From: Coriobacteriia bacterium
GTDB taxonomy: Bacteria > Actinomycetota > Coriobacteriia > Coriobacteriales > UBA8131
NCBI GenBank assembly: GCA_009776725.1
Contig: WRNE01000015.1
Location: forward strand, 1 to 32,579
Reading direction: 5' to 3'
Length of the DNA stretch: 32,579 bases
Part shown: positions 25,458 through 32,579 of the stretch, in pieces
Position numbering within the stretch: the first letter of the stretch is position 1
Layout: the number at the start of each line of letters is the position of its first letter
Made by a program: the position numbers and the translations under genes
The notes under the pieces: model-generated
The model's input: the letters and a program-made list of their open reading frames with translations, nothing else
What the model was told of the DNA's origin: nothing
The model's database searches: none

Positions 25458-25551
25458 TTCTTTCTCCTCTTTTTTTATCTGGAGAAGCCCTTGGCTTCCC
25501 GTCTAACGTGGGCTTCTGCTGCTTCCAACATGCCTGCCCCTGGGCAGGCGC

Positions 25552-25634
25552 TTGTCGGATACCATACGCTTTTGACAACCAAAATGAGTCGTTTTCGCCG
25601 ATTTTGGTTGACCAAAGCGTATCGTATCCGCAAA
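25552..25634. repeat. Long inverted repeat IR2
   Basis: Arms 25552-25585 and 25601-25634 with a 15-base loop, carrying about five mismatches in 34 positions. The right arm has the ACCAAAGCG variant seen also in IR4. A small GCCTGCCC/GGGCAGGC hairpin (25532-25549) lies beside it on the gene B leader side. Confidence 0.88.
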
Positions 25635-25657
25635 ACCGGCAGGTTCTAGCTACTCAT

Positions 25658-25689
25658 GTGGAGAAGCCCCATCGCTAGGGCTTCTCCAC
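25658..25689. repeat. GGAGAAGCCC hairpin after gene C
   Basis: A 12-bp perfect stem, GTGGAGAAGCCC with GGGCTTCTCCAC, and an eight-base loop, seven bases beyond the stop of the gene at 25697. No T-run. Confidence 0.85.
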
Positions 25690-25696
25690 ATATAGA

Positions 25697-27121
25697 TCAA
25701 ACTGTCTTCTGCAAAGCGAGGACTACATCAGCCATGGTGATCATACCGTCGAAGTCCATGTCTATCACTGCGAGCCGCCCGGAGCTCAGCTCGACTGTGC
25801 CGATTGTGGCTTGAAGGGTGATAACGACCTCATCCATCGACACCACGCCGTCGCCGTTCAAGTCGCCGGATCCCTCTACCAGCAGTCTAAACGTGCCGCT
25901 CCAGTTTTCAGGAATGTCGTCGAAGTCGATAAAGTGCGAACCGAAGGTATAACTCGGCGTGCTGGGCGTGGGACAGTCGCCGATGATGGAGATCGCTGTG
26001 CGGTTTTGAATGGGTACTGAGTTAGCAAAATCGAAAGTCGCAAAGAAGGCGTCAATGCTATCGGCAGGGATGCCTGCCGGGAAGCAGAACTCGTCGTTTA
26101 GCTGGAACGTCGCGCTGCCGGCCTCCCAAAACATATAAGCAACAAACGACGAGCCTACCTCTGTTATGCCCTGTGGCAGGTTAAAGCCGTTTGGCAGTCC
26201 GTTCAATCTGGAATCGTAGTGGAACATGTGATAGGCAAAGGAGTCGCCAGCTTTAGTAAGCGCCTGCGGCAGGTTGAAGGTAGCGGGCAGCTCGGCTAGA
26301 TAGAAGCAAGCGCTGAGCATCCCTGCTGCGAAATAGTCGCCTACCATAACAAGGCCCTGCGGCAATGTGAAGCCATTGGGCAAGGTAGCAAGGCTGGTGC
26401 ACCAATAGAATAAGTATGCAGCGAAGGTGTCGCCTGCTTCGACCAAGCCCTGTGGAAGCTGGAATCCCAGAGGAAAAGCATTGAGCCTGTCACAATGCGA
26501 GAACATCTCATAAGCGAAGCCGTCGCCCACGCTTGTCACGTTCTCCCACCCGGCAAAGCTTGGGGCTTCGACTAGGGACGTGCAAAAATAAAACGCCCAA
26601 CTCCACTCGTAGTCCGGAGCCGACTCGCTTCCTTCGATCTGGGCAGTTGTCCTGGTCATCTGGGGCGTGATCAGGCTGGGTGCGCCAATCACCAAGCGTT
26701 TGTTGGCTGTGCTGTTCGACCCCCCGTCAGTCCAATAGAAGCTAAAGGCCCCGAGCCAGGCCTCGGTCGATCCGTTCGGAGTAATGATGATGGTATAGTC
26801 ACCCGCCAAGGCGTAGGTGTGCGGTATGCCCCCGCTTTGCGAACTGGTGCCGAACCTGGACTCGACGACTCCGTCTCCCCAGTCGACCATCCAGTCGTAG
26901 GGCTTGCCTCCATACGTGCCACGCAGGTAGCTGCTGGTCGGCAGCAGGAAGATCGTGTCGTTGTCAGGCGTCCTGACTGTCAGGTAGAAGGCCTGCTCCA
27001 GTTCTCCAGTCGCTGTCGGTTCGTCGGCAGCTGCCAGTGGCGGCACCAGACCCAGCAGTGTCAGCACCATCACCAGTGAGACCATCGTCAGTATGAGCTT
27101 GTTCTTTCGTTTCAATGTCAT
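25697..27121 (-). CDS. Secreted PKD/BspA-repeat protein with dockerin (gene C)
   Basis: 474 residues. The frame is open for 37 codons upstream, but those cross the shared intergenic leader. GAGGAG before the ATG at 27121 and the signal peptide MTLKRKNKLILTM ... PPLAAADEP set the start. The architecture is as in gene B, with four repeats (MFSHCDRL, LFYWCTSL, MLSACFYL, MFHYDSRL); the third and fourth depart from the consensus and the fourth lacks the Cys. The dockerin-like C-terminus has loops DLNGDGVVSMDE and DMDFDGMITMAD. Gene C and gene D share nearly identical signal peptides, capping regions and parts of the repeats, so they are a recent pair; the middles have drifted more. Likely secreted and cohesin-bound (inference). 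Confidence 0.87.
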   Translation of the reverse strand: MTLKRKNKLILTMVSLVMVLTLLGLVPPLAAADEPTATGELEQAFYLTVRTPDNDTIFLLPTSSYLRGTYGGKPYDWMVDWGDGVVESRFGTSSQSGGIPHTYALAGDYTIIITPNGSTEAWLGAFSFYWTDGGSNSTANKRLVIGAPSLITPQMTRTTAQIEGSESAPDYEWSWAFYFCTSLVEAPSFAGWENVTSVGDGFAYEMFSHCDRLNAFPLGFQLPQGLVEAGDTFAAYLFYWCTSLATLPNGFTLPQGLVMVGDYFAAGMLSACFYLAELPATFNLPQALTKAGDSFAYHMFHYDSRLNGLPNGFNLPQGITEVGSSFVAYMFWEAGSATFQLNDEFCFPAGIPADSIDAFFATFDFANSVPIQNRTAISIIGDCPTPSTPSYTFGSHFIDFDDIPENWSGTFRLLVEGSGDLNGDGVVSMDEVVITLQATIGTVELSSGRLAVIDMDFDGMITMADVVLALQKTV

Positions 27122-27220
27122 TTCTTTTCTCCTCTTTTTTTTATCTGGAGAAGCCCTTGGCTTCCCGTCTAACGTGAGTTTCTGCTGCTCCCAACATGCC
27201 TGCCACAGGGGCAGGCGCCT

Positions 27221-27298
27221 GTCGGATACCATACGCTTTTGACAACCAAAATAGGTTATTTTGAGCCATTTTGGTTGTCAAAAGCGTATGGTATCCGC
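27221..27298. repeat. Long inverted repeat IR3
   Basis: Arms 27221-27252 and 27268-27298 around a 15-base loop; the inner 29 positions (GGATACCATACGC ... CCAAAAT) match perfectly. The right arm has the TGTCAAAAGCG form shared with IR1. It lies between the 3' hairpin of gene D and the leader of gene C. Confidence 0.92.
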
Positions 27299-27324
27299 AA
27301 AACCGGCAGATTCTGGCCGCTTAC

Positions 27325-27356
27325 ATGGAGAAGCCCCATCGATAGGGCTTCTCCAC
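27325..27356. repeat. GGAGAAGCCC hairpin after gene D
   Basis: ATGGAGAAGCCC pairs with GGGCTTCTCCAC (one mismatch, in the second pair from the base of the stem), with an eight-base loop, seven bases beyond the stop of the gene at 27364. No T-run. Confidence 0.82.
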
Positions 27357-27363
27357 ATATAGA

Positions 27364-28785
27364 TCAAACCGTCTTTTGCAAAGCGAGGACTACATCAGCC
27401 ATGGTGATTACTCCGTCACGGTCCATGTCGATCACGCCGAGCTGCCCGGAGCTCAGCTCGGCGGTGCCAATTGTGGCTTGGAGGGTGGTAACGACCTCAT
27501 CCATGGACACCACGCCGTCGCCGTTCAAGTCGCCAGAGCCCGTTACCAACCGTATCAGCACGCCCCAGTTTTCAGGAATGTCGTCTATGTCTCTAAAGCG
27601 AGTATTGAAGGTATAACGCTGTGTGCTGGGCGTGGGACAGTCGCCGATGATGGAGATCGCTGTGCGGTTTTGTATGGGTACTGAGTTTGCAAAATTGAAA
27701 ACTCCATAGAAGGCGTCTATGCTATCGGCAGGAATGCCTGCCGGGAAGCAGAACTCGTCGTTTAGCTGGAACGTCTTGCTGCCGGCATCCCAGAACATAG
27801 CAACAGCAAACCTAGTGCCTACTTCTGTTATGCCCTGTGGCAGGTTAAAGCCTGCAGGCAGTCCCGATAGGCCTGAGCAGTTTTCAAACAGATTGTATGC
27901 AAAATAACTTCCCACGCTGGTCAGCCCCTGCGGCAGGTTGAAGGTGGCGGGCAGCTCGGCTATACAGAAGCAAGTGAAGAACATATATGCTGCGAAATAG
28001 TCGCCTACCGTAACAAGGCCTTGCGGCAATGTGAAGCCATTGGGCAAGGTAGCAAGGCTGTGGCACCAATAGAACAAGCTTGCAGCAAAGGAGTCGCCTG
28101 CCTCGACCAAGCCCTGTGGAAGCTGGAATCCCAGAGGAAAAGCATTGAGCCTGTCACAATTCGAGAACATCCCAGATGCGAAGCCGTTGCCCACGCTTGT
28201 CACGTTCTCCCACCCGGCAAAGCTTGGGGCCTCGACTAGGGACATGCAAAAATAAAACGCCCGACTCCACTCGTAGTCCGGAGCCGGCTCGCTTCCTTCG
28301 ATCTGGGCAGTTGTCCTGGTCATCTGGGGCGTGATTAGGCTGGGTGCGCCAATCACCAAGCGTTTGTTGGCTGAGATGAGCGACCCATCGATAGTCCCTT
28401 CAAAGCCGAACGCTCCGAGCCAAGCCTCGGTGGTCCCGTTCGGTGTGATGGCGATGGTATAGTCGCCAACCAAGGTGTAAGCGTGCGGTATGCCCCCGTC
28501 TTGCGAGCTGGTGCCAGACCTGGCTTCGACAACTCCGTCTCCCCAGTCGACCATCCAGTTGTAGGGCTTGCCTCCAAATGTGCCATTCAGGTAGCTGCTG
28601 GTCTGCAAGATGAAGGTGGTGTTGTCAGCAGGAATCCTCACCGTCAGGTAGAAGGCCTGCTCCAGTTCTCCTGTCGCTGTCGGTTCGTCAGCAGCTGCCA
28701 GTGGCGGCACCAGACGCAGCAGTGTCAGCACCATCACCAGTGAGACCATCGTCAGTATGAGCTTGTTCTTTCGTTTCAATGTCAT
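27364..28785 (-). CDS. Secreted PKD/BspA-repeat protein with dockerin (gene D)
   Basis: 473 residues, starting at the ATG at 28785 with GAGGAG upstream. The signal peptide is almost the same as in gene C. PKD-like domain (WMVDWGDGVVEARSG, HAYTLVGDYTI). Four repeats: MFSNCDRL, LFYWCHSL, MFFTCFCI and LFENCSGL, the last followed by LPAGFNLPQGITEVG. Conserved region with NRTAISIIGDCPTP. Dockerin-like end with loops DLNGDGVVSMDE and DMDRDGVITMAD. In the N-terminal domain the glycine-rich stretch differs from gene C, which suggests patchwork exchange between paralogues. It lies downstream of gene E, separated by IR4 and a 3' hairpin. Confidence 0.87.
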   Translation of the reverse strand: MTLKRKNKLILTMVSLVMVLTLLRLVPPLAAADEPTATGELEQAFYLTVRIPADNTTFILQTSSYLNGTFGGKPYNWMVDWGDGVVEARSGTSSQDGGIPHAYTLVGDYTIAITPNGTTEAWLGAFGFEGTIDGSLISANKRLVIGAPSLITPQMTRTTAQIEGSEPAPDYEWSRAFYFCMSLVEAPSFAGWENVTSVGNGFASGMFSNCDRLNAFPLGFQLPQGLVEAGDSFAASLFYWCHSLATLPNGFTLPQGLVTVGDYFAAYMFFTCFCIAELPATFNLPQGLTSVGSYFAYNLFENCSGLSGLPAGFNLPQGITEVGTRFAVAMFWDAGSKTFQLNDEFCFPAGIPADSIDAFYGVFNFANSVPIQNRTAISIIGDCPTPSTQRYTFNTRFRDIDDIPENWGVLIRLVTGSGDLNGDGVVSMDEVVTTLQATIGTAELSSGQLGVIDMDRDGVITMADVVLALQKTV

Positions 28786-28881
28786 TTCTTTTCTCCTCTT
28801 TTTTATCTGGAGAAGCCCTTTTGGCCTCCCGTCTAGCGTGATCTACTGCTGCTCCCAACATGCCTGCCCTTGGTCGGGCGC

Positions 28882-28962
28882 TTGTCGGATACCATACGCT
28901 TTTGACAACCAAAATAGGTTACTTTGAGTCATTTTGGTTGACCAAAGCGTATGGTATCCGCA
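28882..28962. repeat. Long inverted repeat IR4
   Basis: Left arm 28882-28915 and right arm 28931-28962 with a 15-base loop. Like IR2, the right arm carries ACCAAAGCG, which breaks two pairs next to the TTGACAACC stretch. It is otherwise closely similar to IR1-IR3. Confidence 0.88.
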
Positions 28963-29022
28963 AAACCGGCAGATTCCGACTGCTCGTGCAGCATTGGTAA
29001 CCGGCTCTCCCTTTCTTTCAGT

Positions 29023-29052
29023 GGGAGAAGCCCTGTCGCAAGGGCTTCTCCC
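29023..29052. repeat. GGAGAAGCCC hairpin after gene E
   Basis: GGGAGAAGCCC pairs with GGGCTTCTCCC over 11 bp with an eight-base loop. It lies about 50 bp beyond the stop of the gene at 29106, farther than the equivalent hairpins of genes A-D. No T-run on the minus strand side. Confidence 0.82.
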
Positions 29053-29105
29053 CCTTAAATCCTAATCGTGGCCAGAAGGCTTAAGCTAAGACTTCTGATT
29101 CAGTT

Positions 29106-31676
29106 TCAAACTGTCCGCCCTAGCACTAAGACTACATCCGCCATGGTGATTGCGCCGTCGAAGTCCATATCGATGGCGGCGAGCTGAGCAGCTGACAGCT
29201 CTGCCACACCGATTGTGGCTTGCAGGGTAACAATTACCTCGTCCATGGTCACGAGGCCGTCGCCGTCTAGGTCGCCCGAGCCCGCTATCAGCTGTACCAG
29301 CCCGCCGCCCCAGTTGACGGGTATAACCTCGATGTCGCCGAAGTGCGCGTCGAAGGTATAGCGCGGTGTGCTGGGTGTCGGGCAGTCGCCGATGATGAAG
29401 ATTGCCCTGCGGTGTTGGACAGGCGCTTGGTCCGAGAGCTGTAAGGCCTGGTAATAGGCGTTGCTGCTGTCGGCGGGGATGCCTGCCGGGAAGCAGAACT
29501 CATCGTTTAGCTGGAAGTTCGGACTGCCAGCAGCGAAGAACATCCTGGCTGCGAAGCTGTCGCCGACCTCGGTGATGCGTTGGGGCAAGTTGAATCCAGA
29601 GGGCAACGTCGTGAGTCTTGTGCAGTTACTGAACATCTCATAGGCAAAGGCATCGCCTGCCTTCGTAATGCCTTGAGGCAGGGTGACCCCCGTATTCACC
29701 ATAGAAAGGCTGGTGCAGTTGTAATACATCCCTGTTGCGAAATAATCACCGACAGTGTCAATTCCCTCCCAACCTATAAAAGCCGGTATAGACCGAAGGT
29801 TCAGACAGTTATAAAACGTCATGCCCCATTCGTAGTCTGGTGCTGCAAGCGAGCCATCGATTTGGCCTGTGGTGCGTGTCATTTCGGGTTTGATTGGGCC
29901 AGACGCGGTAACTATCATATTGCTGCTTTGCTGGTCGTCTGCACCATAGAAGCCGAAAGCAGCCAGCCAGGCCTCAGTGGATCCGTTAGAACTGATAGTG
30001 ATGCCGTAATTACTGGTCACGGAATAGACATGTGTTATGCCGCTCATATAAGCGCTTGTTCCAGCATAGACACCAGAGCTTCCGTCACCCCAGTCTATCA
30101 GCCAGTCATAGGGCTTGCCGTCGTAAGTCCCGTTTTGGTAGCCGGAAGTTGGCAACACGAACACGCCTGGAGCCGATGTAACCCTGACTATGAAGCTGAA
30201 CATCTGCTCTGTCAATGCCGGGTCAGGGCCGCCCCAGTTCAACGGGATAAGAGCAAGGTCTGCAAAACAGCTGCCGAAGGTCTCGCGTCTATCCGCCGGT
30301 GTCGGGCAGTCCCCGATAATCGAAGCCGCTGTGCGATCCTGCACGGGCGCTAGCTCTGAGAGCTGGAATGCTCGATAAAAAGCGTTTGAAGTATCGGCTG
30401 AAACACCAATCGGGAAGCAAAGCTCGTCATTTAGCTGGAAGGACGCACTGCCTGCATCCCTAAACATCTCAGCAGCGAAATGAGAGTCAGCATAACTGAT
30501 ACCCTGGGGCAGGTTGAAGCCCGCTGGCAGCGAATCCAAGCTCTCACAGGCTATGAACATGCCCATTACAAAGCCCCACCCTACACTAACTATGCCTTGG
30601 GGCAGGTTGAAGCCCGCTGGCAGTGAGTCCAGGTTAGTGCAATAGTTAAGCATATACGAAGCGAACTCATTGCCTGTGCTGGTGATGCCTGGCGGCAGGT
30701 TGAAGCCCTCCGGCAGGCTTTCCAAGCTGTAGCACCTAGAGAACAAGCCTGCAGCAAACCCTGAGCCTACACTGGTGATGCCTTGGGGCAGGTTGAAGCC
30801 TGCCGGCAGCTCGCTTAGGCTCTCGCAGGTATAAAACATCCCATATGCAAAGGAGCCGTCGTCATGGGTAATGCCTTGAGGGAAATTAAAGCCCTCCGGT
30901 AAGCATTTCAAGCTGTAGCAAAGATAAAACATGCCTCTGGCGAAACCGTCGTCTGCCATGGTGACGCGCTGTGGCAGGTTGAAGCCCTCCGGCAAGTACT
31001 CGAGGCTGCTGCATTCATTAAACATGAACGATGCAAAAGCGCTTCCCACATTATAGATCTGGTCCCAGCCTAGAACTGAGGGTCCCTGTACCAGGTTTGT
31101 GCATCCGCTGAACATATAGGCCCATTCATAGCGAGGTGCCTGGGCTGTTCTGTCGATCTGGGCCGATGTCCGCGTCATCTGGGGAGTCAGCGGGCCCGCT
31201 GCGGCTATTACAAGGTCCTTGTTAGCCGGTTCGTCTGACCCTAATATGCTGTTTGTGAAACCAAAAGCAGCCAGCCAGGCTTCAGTCGTCCCGTTGGGGG
31301 TAATAGTCACTGTGTAATACCCGGCATACTCGTAAGTATGGGGTATGCCATTGCGGTTTGTATTGGTCCCTGATGCAAGCTCGGTGTCGCCATCGCCCCA
31401 GTCGATCGCCCAGTCGTATTCCTTTACACCCATCGATCCGTTCATACAGCTGCTCGTAGGCAAGAAGAACGTTGCTCCGCCCTCGGGTATGCTGACGGTC
31501 AGTTGAAAGCTTGGCTCGTCTTCGTCGTATGGCACCAGGGCAGCCTGCACTTGGGTTGCTTCCTCAAAGCCGCCTTCTCCAAGCGCAATGATCGGAACCT
31601 GCCCGAGCATTGCGGCTGCCATTATCATCGAGAGTGCTATTGTCACCACTCTCATCCTTTTTGTAACACTTCTCAT
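29106..31676 (-). CDS. Secreted two-module PKD/BspA-repeat protein with dockerin (gene E)
   Basis: 856 residues. An upstream extension of 38 codons runs through 22-bp tandem repeats and is spurious; GGAGGG directly before the ATG at 31676 (MRSVTKRMRVV) marks the start. Signal peptide about 1-33. Module 1: PKD-like about 55-140, six 31-residue repeats about 219-404, conserved region with DRTAASIIGDCPTP. Module 2: a divergent PKD-like domain (about 493-576, WLIDWGDG, HVYSVTSNYGI), only two repeats (MYYNCTSL, MFSNCTRL), conserved region. Dockerin-like end about 799-856 with DLDGDGLVTMDE and DMDFDGAITMAD. Unlike gene A, the modules are clearly diverged. Its C-terminal third is nearly identical to that of gene F, implying exchange or duplication. 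The first loop has Asp where the others have Asn. Confidence 0.87.
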   Translation of the reverse strand: MRSVTKRMRVVTIALSMIMAAAMLGQVPIIALGEGGFEEATQVQAALVPYDEDEPSFQLTVSIPEGGATFFLPTSSCMNGSMGVKEYDWAIDWGDGDTELASGTNTNRNGIPHTYEYAGYYTVTITPNGTTEAWLAAFGFTNSILGSDEPANKDLVIAAAGPLTPQMTRTSAQIDRTAQAPRYEWAYMFSGCTNLVQGPSVLGWDQIYNVGSAFASFMFNECSSLEYLPEGFNLPQRVTMADDGFARGMFYLCYSLKCLPEGFNFPQGITHDDGSFAYGMFYTCESLSELPAGFNLPQGITSVGSGFAAGLFSRCYSLESLPEGFNLPPGITSTGNEFASYMLNYCTNLDSLPAGFNLPQGIVSVGWGFVMGMFIACESLDSLPAGFNLPQGISYADSHFAAEMFRDAGSASFQLNDELCFPIGVSADTSNAFYRAFQLSELAPVQDRTAASIIGDCPTPADRRETFGSCFADLALIPLNWGGPDPALTEQMFSFIVRVTSAPGVFVLPTSGYQNGTYDGKPYDWLIDWGDGSSGVYAGTSAYMSGITHVYSVTSNYGITISSNGSTEAWLAAFGFYGADDQQSSNMIVTASGPIKPEMTRTTGQIDGSLAAPDYEWGMTFYNCLNLRSIPAFIGWEGIDTVGDYFATGMYYNCTSLSMVNTGVTLPQGITKAGDAFAYEMFSNCTRLTTLPSGFNLPQRITEVGDSFAARMFFAAGSPNFQLNDEFCFPAGIPADSSNAYYQALQLSDQAPVQHRRAIFIIGDCPTPSTPRYTFDAHFGDIEVIPVNWGGGLVQLIAGSGDLDGDGLVTMDEVIVTLQATIGVAELSAAQLAAIDMDFDGAITMADVVLVLGRTV

Positions 31677-31698
31677 TTTCCCTCCGTTTCTTGTGGAG

Positions 31699-31786
31699 AA
31701 GCGCCTGCGAGGTTTTCTCCAAGCCCTGGCGAGGTCTTCTCCAAGCCCCTGCGAGGCCTTCTCAAAGCCCCGGCGTGGCCTTCTCC
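31699..31786. repeat. Four 22-bp tandem repeats between genes F and E
   Basis: Units at 31699-31720, 31721-31742, 31743-31764 and 31765-31786, each of the form AAGCCCCTGCGAGG(N)CTTCTCC with a few changes. The flanks GTGGAG (31693-31698) and the final CTTCTCCAC keep the outer arms of the family hairpin, so the array looks like a hairpin whose arm and loop were multiplied. The IR element is absent from this 118-bp interval. Confidence 0.9.
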
Positions 31787-31794
31787 ACATTTAA

Positions 31795-32579
31795 TCAAAC
31801 TGTCTTTTTTAACGCTATGACTACATCCGCCATGGTTATTGTGCCGTCGAAGTCCATATCGATGGCGGCGAGCTGAGCAGCAGACAGCTCTGCCACACCG
31901 ATTGTGGCTTGAAGCACGATTATCACCTCATCCATGGTCACGATGCCGTCGCCGTTCAGGTCGCCAGAGCCGGCTATCAGCTGCACCAGACCGCCGCCCC
32001 AGTTGACAGGGATGACGTCGATGTCGCCGAAGTGCGCGTCGAAGGTGCTGCGCGGCGTGCTGGGCGTCGGGCAGTCCCCGATGATGAAGATTGCCCTGCG
32101 GTGTTGCACAGGCGCTTGGTCCGAGAGCTGTAAGGCCTGGTGAAAAGCATTGCTGCTGTCGGCAGGGATGCCTGCCGGGAAGCAGAAATCGCTGTTTAGC
32201 TGGAAGCTCGGACTGCCGGCAAGATAGAGCAGCTCGGCAGCGAAGTTGTCACCGACGCTGGTGATGCCCTGGGACAGGTTGAAGCCCGCTGGCAGCAAGT
32301 CAAGGCTGGAGCAGCCGGCTAACATCCTATAAGCAAAATCGTCTCCTGCCTCCGTGATGCCAGGCGGCAGGTTGAAGCCTGCTGGCAGGCTTATCAGAGA
32401 GCTGCAGTTATTGAAGAGTCCCGCTGCGAAACCGCTGCCTACCTTGGTCAAGCCTTGAGGCAAGTTGAAGCCCTCTGGCAATGTGCTCAAGCCAAGGCAC
32501 CCGTCAAACAACCGAAATGCGAAGTTGTCACCAACACTGGTAATGCCCTGGGGAAACGTGAAGCCGTCCGGCAGTCCCT
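31795..32579 (-). CDS. PKD/BspA-repeat protein with dockerin (gene F), 5' part outside window
   Basis: The frame is open through the right edge; 261 codons including the stop are visible. The internal TTG at 32511 is not a real start, since the repeat pattern continues in frame beyond it (GLPDGFTFPQGITSVGDNFAF). Visible are a partial repeat, then LFDGCLGL, LFNNCSSL and MLAGCSSL units, a LLYLAGSPSFQLN end cap, the conserved region (HRRAIFIIGDCPTP) and a dockerin-like end with loops DLNGDGIVTMDE and DMDFDGTITMAD. The last ~120 residues are almost the same as in gene E. It is the most upstream family member seen, so the cluster continues beyond the window. Confidence 0.87.
   Translation of the reverse strand, partial: GLPDGFTFPQGITSVGDNFAFRLFDGCLGLSTLPEGFNLPQGLTKVGSGFAAGLFNNCSSLISLPAGFNLPPGITEAGDDFAYRMLAGCSSLDLLPAGFNLSQGITSVGDNFAAELLYLAGSPSFQLNSDFCFPAGIPADSSNAFHQALQLSDQAPVQHRRAIFIIGDCPTPSTPRSTFDAHFGDIDVIPVNWGGGLVQLIAGSGDLNGDGIVTMDEVIIVLQATIGVAELSAAQLAAIDMDFDGTITMADVVIALKKTV

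Larger units (their letters stand above)
28786..29105. other. Intergenic cassette between genes E and D
   Basis: 320 bp without a gene. In transcription order (minus strand) it holds a short spacer after the gene E stop, the GGAGAAGCCC hairpin (29052-29023), IR4, a degenerate GCCTGCC hairpin (28861-28880), a variant of the conserved leader (TTGGCCTCCCGTCTAGCGTG, 28820-28839) and the GAGGAG site of gene D. The same order of elements is seen between D and C, C and B, and B and A. Confidence 0.75.

Noticed and set aside
27221..27298. Promoter inside the long inverted repeat (TTGACA on the arms)
   Set aside because: TTGACA is present in both arms by symmetry, but a matching -10 at 16-18 bases is poor (TAACCT at best in IR3, CAACCC in IR1) and the arm variant in IR2 and IR4 destroys the box.
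23788..28962. Insertion sequences
   Set aside because: The inverted repeats enclose only a 15-base loop and no transposase frame; no target-site duplication could be shown.
29580..30353. Long plus-strand open frame of 257 codons opposite gene E
   Set aside because: It is a shadow of the coding strand; similar frames recur opposite the same conserved segments in each paralogue, and none shows a protein-like domain.
31699..31786. CRISPR-like array
   Set aside because: The 22-bp units are directly abutting without spacers, and no cas genes are near.
31677..31790. Arg/Lys/Pro-rich N-terminus of gene E from the open frame
   Set aside because: It is a translation of the 22-bp tandem repeats; the unit is not a multiple of three, and the ATG at 31676 has a GGAGGG site and starts a signal peptide.

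Overview
The window looks like a chromosomal piece of a Gram-positive anaerobe, probably gut- or mucosa-associated. The evidence is strong GGAGG-type ribosome binding sites, zinc-ribbon Ser/Thr kinases of the clostridial/coriobacterial type, PASTA domains, a LytTR regulator, and secreted BspA-like repeat proteins ending in dockerins. Base composition is mosaic: AT-richer at about 0.6-18 kb and GC-richer in the repeat-protein cluster from about 20.3 kb on. I cannot name the genus; Coriobacteriia or Clostridia both fit.

Layout. (1) 1-1776, minus strand: two secreted beta-trefoil proteins, a fascin-like one cut by the window edge and a ricin-type lectin joined to a CHAP cell-wall hydrolase. (2) 1789-2333: intergenic, with a possible stand-alone small RNA on the plus strand. 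(3) 2334-16216, minus strand: a ten-gene, ~13.9-kb phospho-signalling block, in transcription order PASTA receptor kinase, zinc-ribbon/FHA protein, VWA-TM-FHA protein, kinase-FHA protein, PP2C phosphatase, second zinc-ribbon/FHA protein, DUF975-like membrane protein with FHA, small FHA protein, receptor kinase with a solute-binding-protein-like ectodomain, LytTR regulator with a degenerate receiver, and second PP2C phosphatase (eleven genes if the PASTA kinase upstream of a 144-bp gap is counted). (4) 16588-17957, plus: ABC ATPase and permease, divergent from the signalling block. (5) 18334-20334, plus: a DUF2207-type membrane protein behind a hairpin-rich leader. (6) 20382-20969, minus: an MBL-fold hydrolase. 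(7) 21068 to the right edge, minus: six consecutive paralogous secreted proteins (signal peptide, PKD-like domain, 31-residue BspA-like repeats, a conserved C-terminal region, dockerin-like EF-hand pair), separated by a repeated intergenic cassette with long inverted repeats and hairpins.

How it may work together. The signalling block contains writers (three kinases), erasers (two PP2C phosphatases) and readers (six FHA-containing proteins). Three of its membrane proteins place a sensor or binding domain outside and a kinase or FHA domain inside. That would suit coupling of an extracellular ligand or wall state to phospho-Thr signalling and, through the LytTR protein, to transcription. The repeat-protein cluster looks like a family of secreted adhesin or substrate-binding modules that would attach to a cohesin-bearing scaffold encoded elsewhere. 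Nothing in the sequence directly links the two large blocks; that they are functionally related is only a possibility.

Several start sites were moved inward from the longest open frame because a clear ribosome binding site sits inside the apparent N-terminal extension; these are noted per gene.
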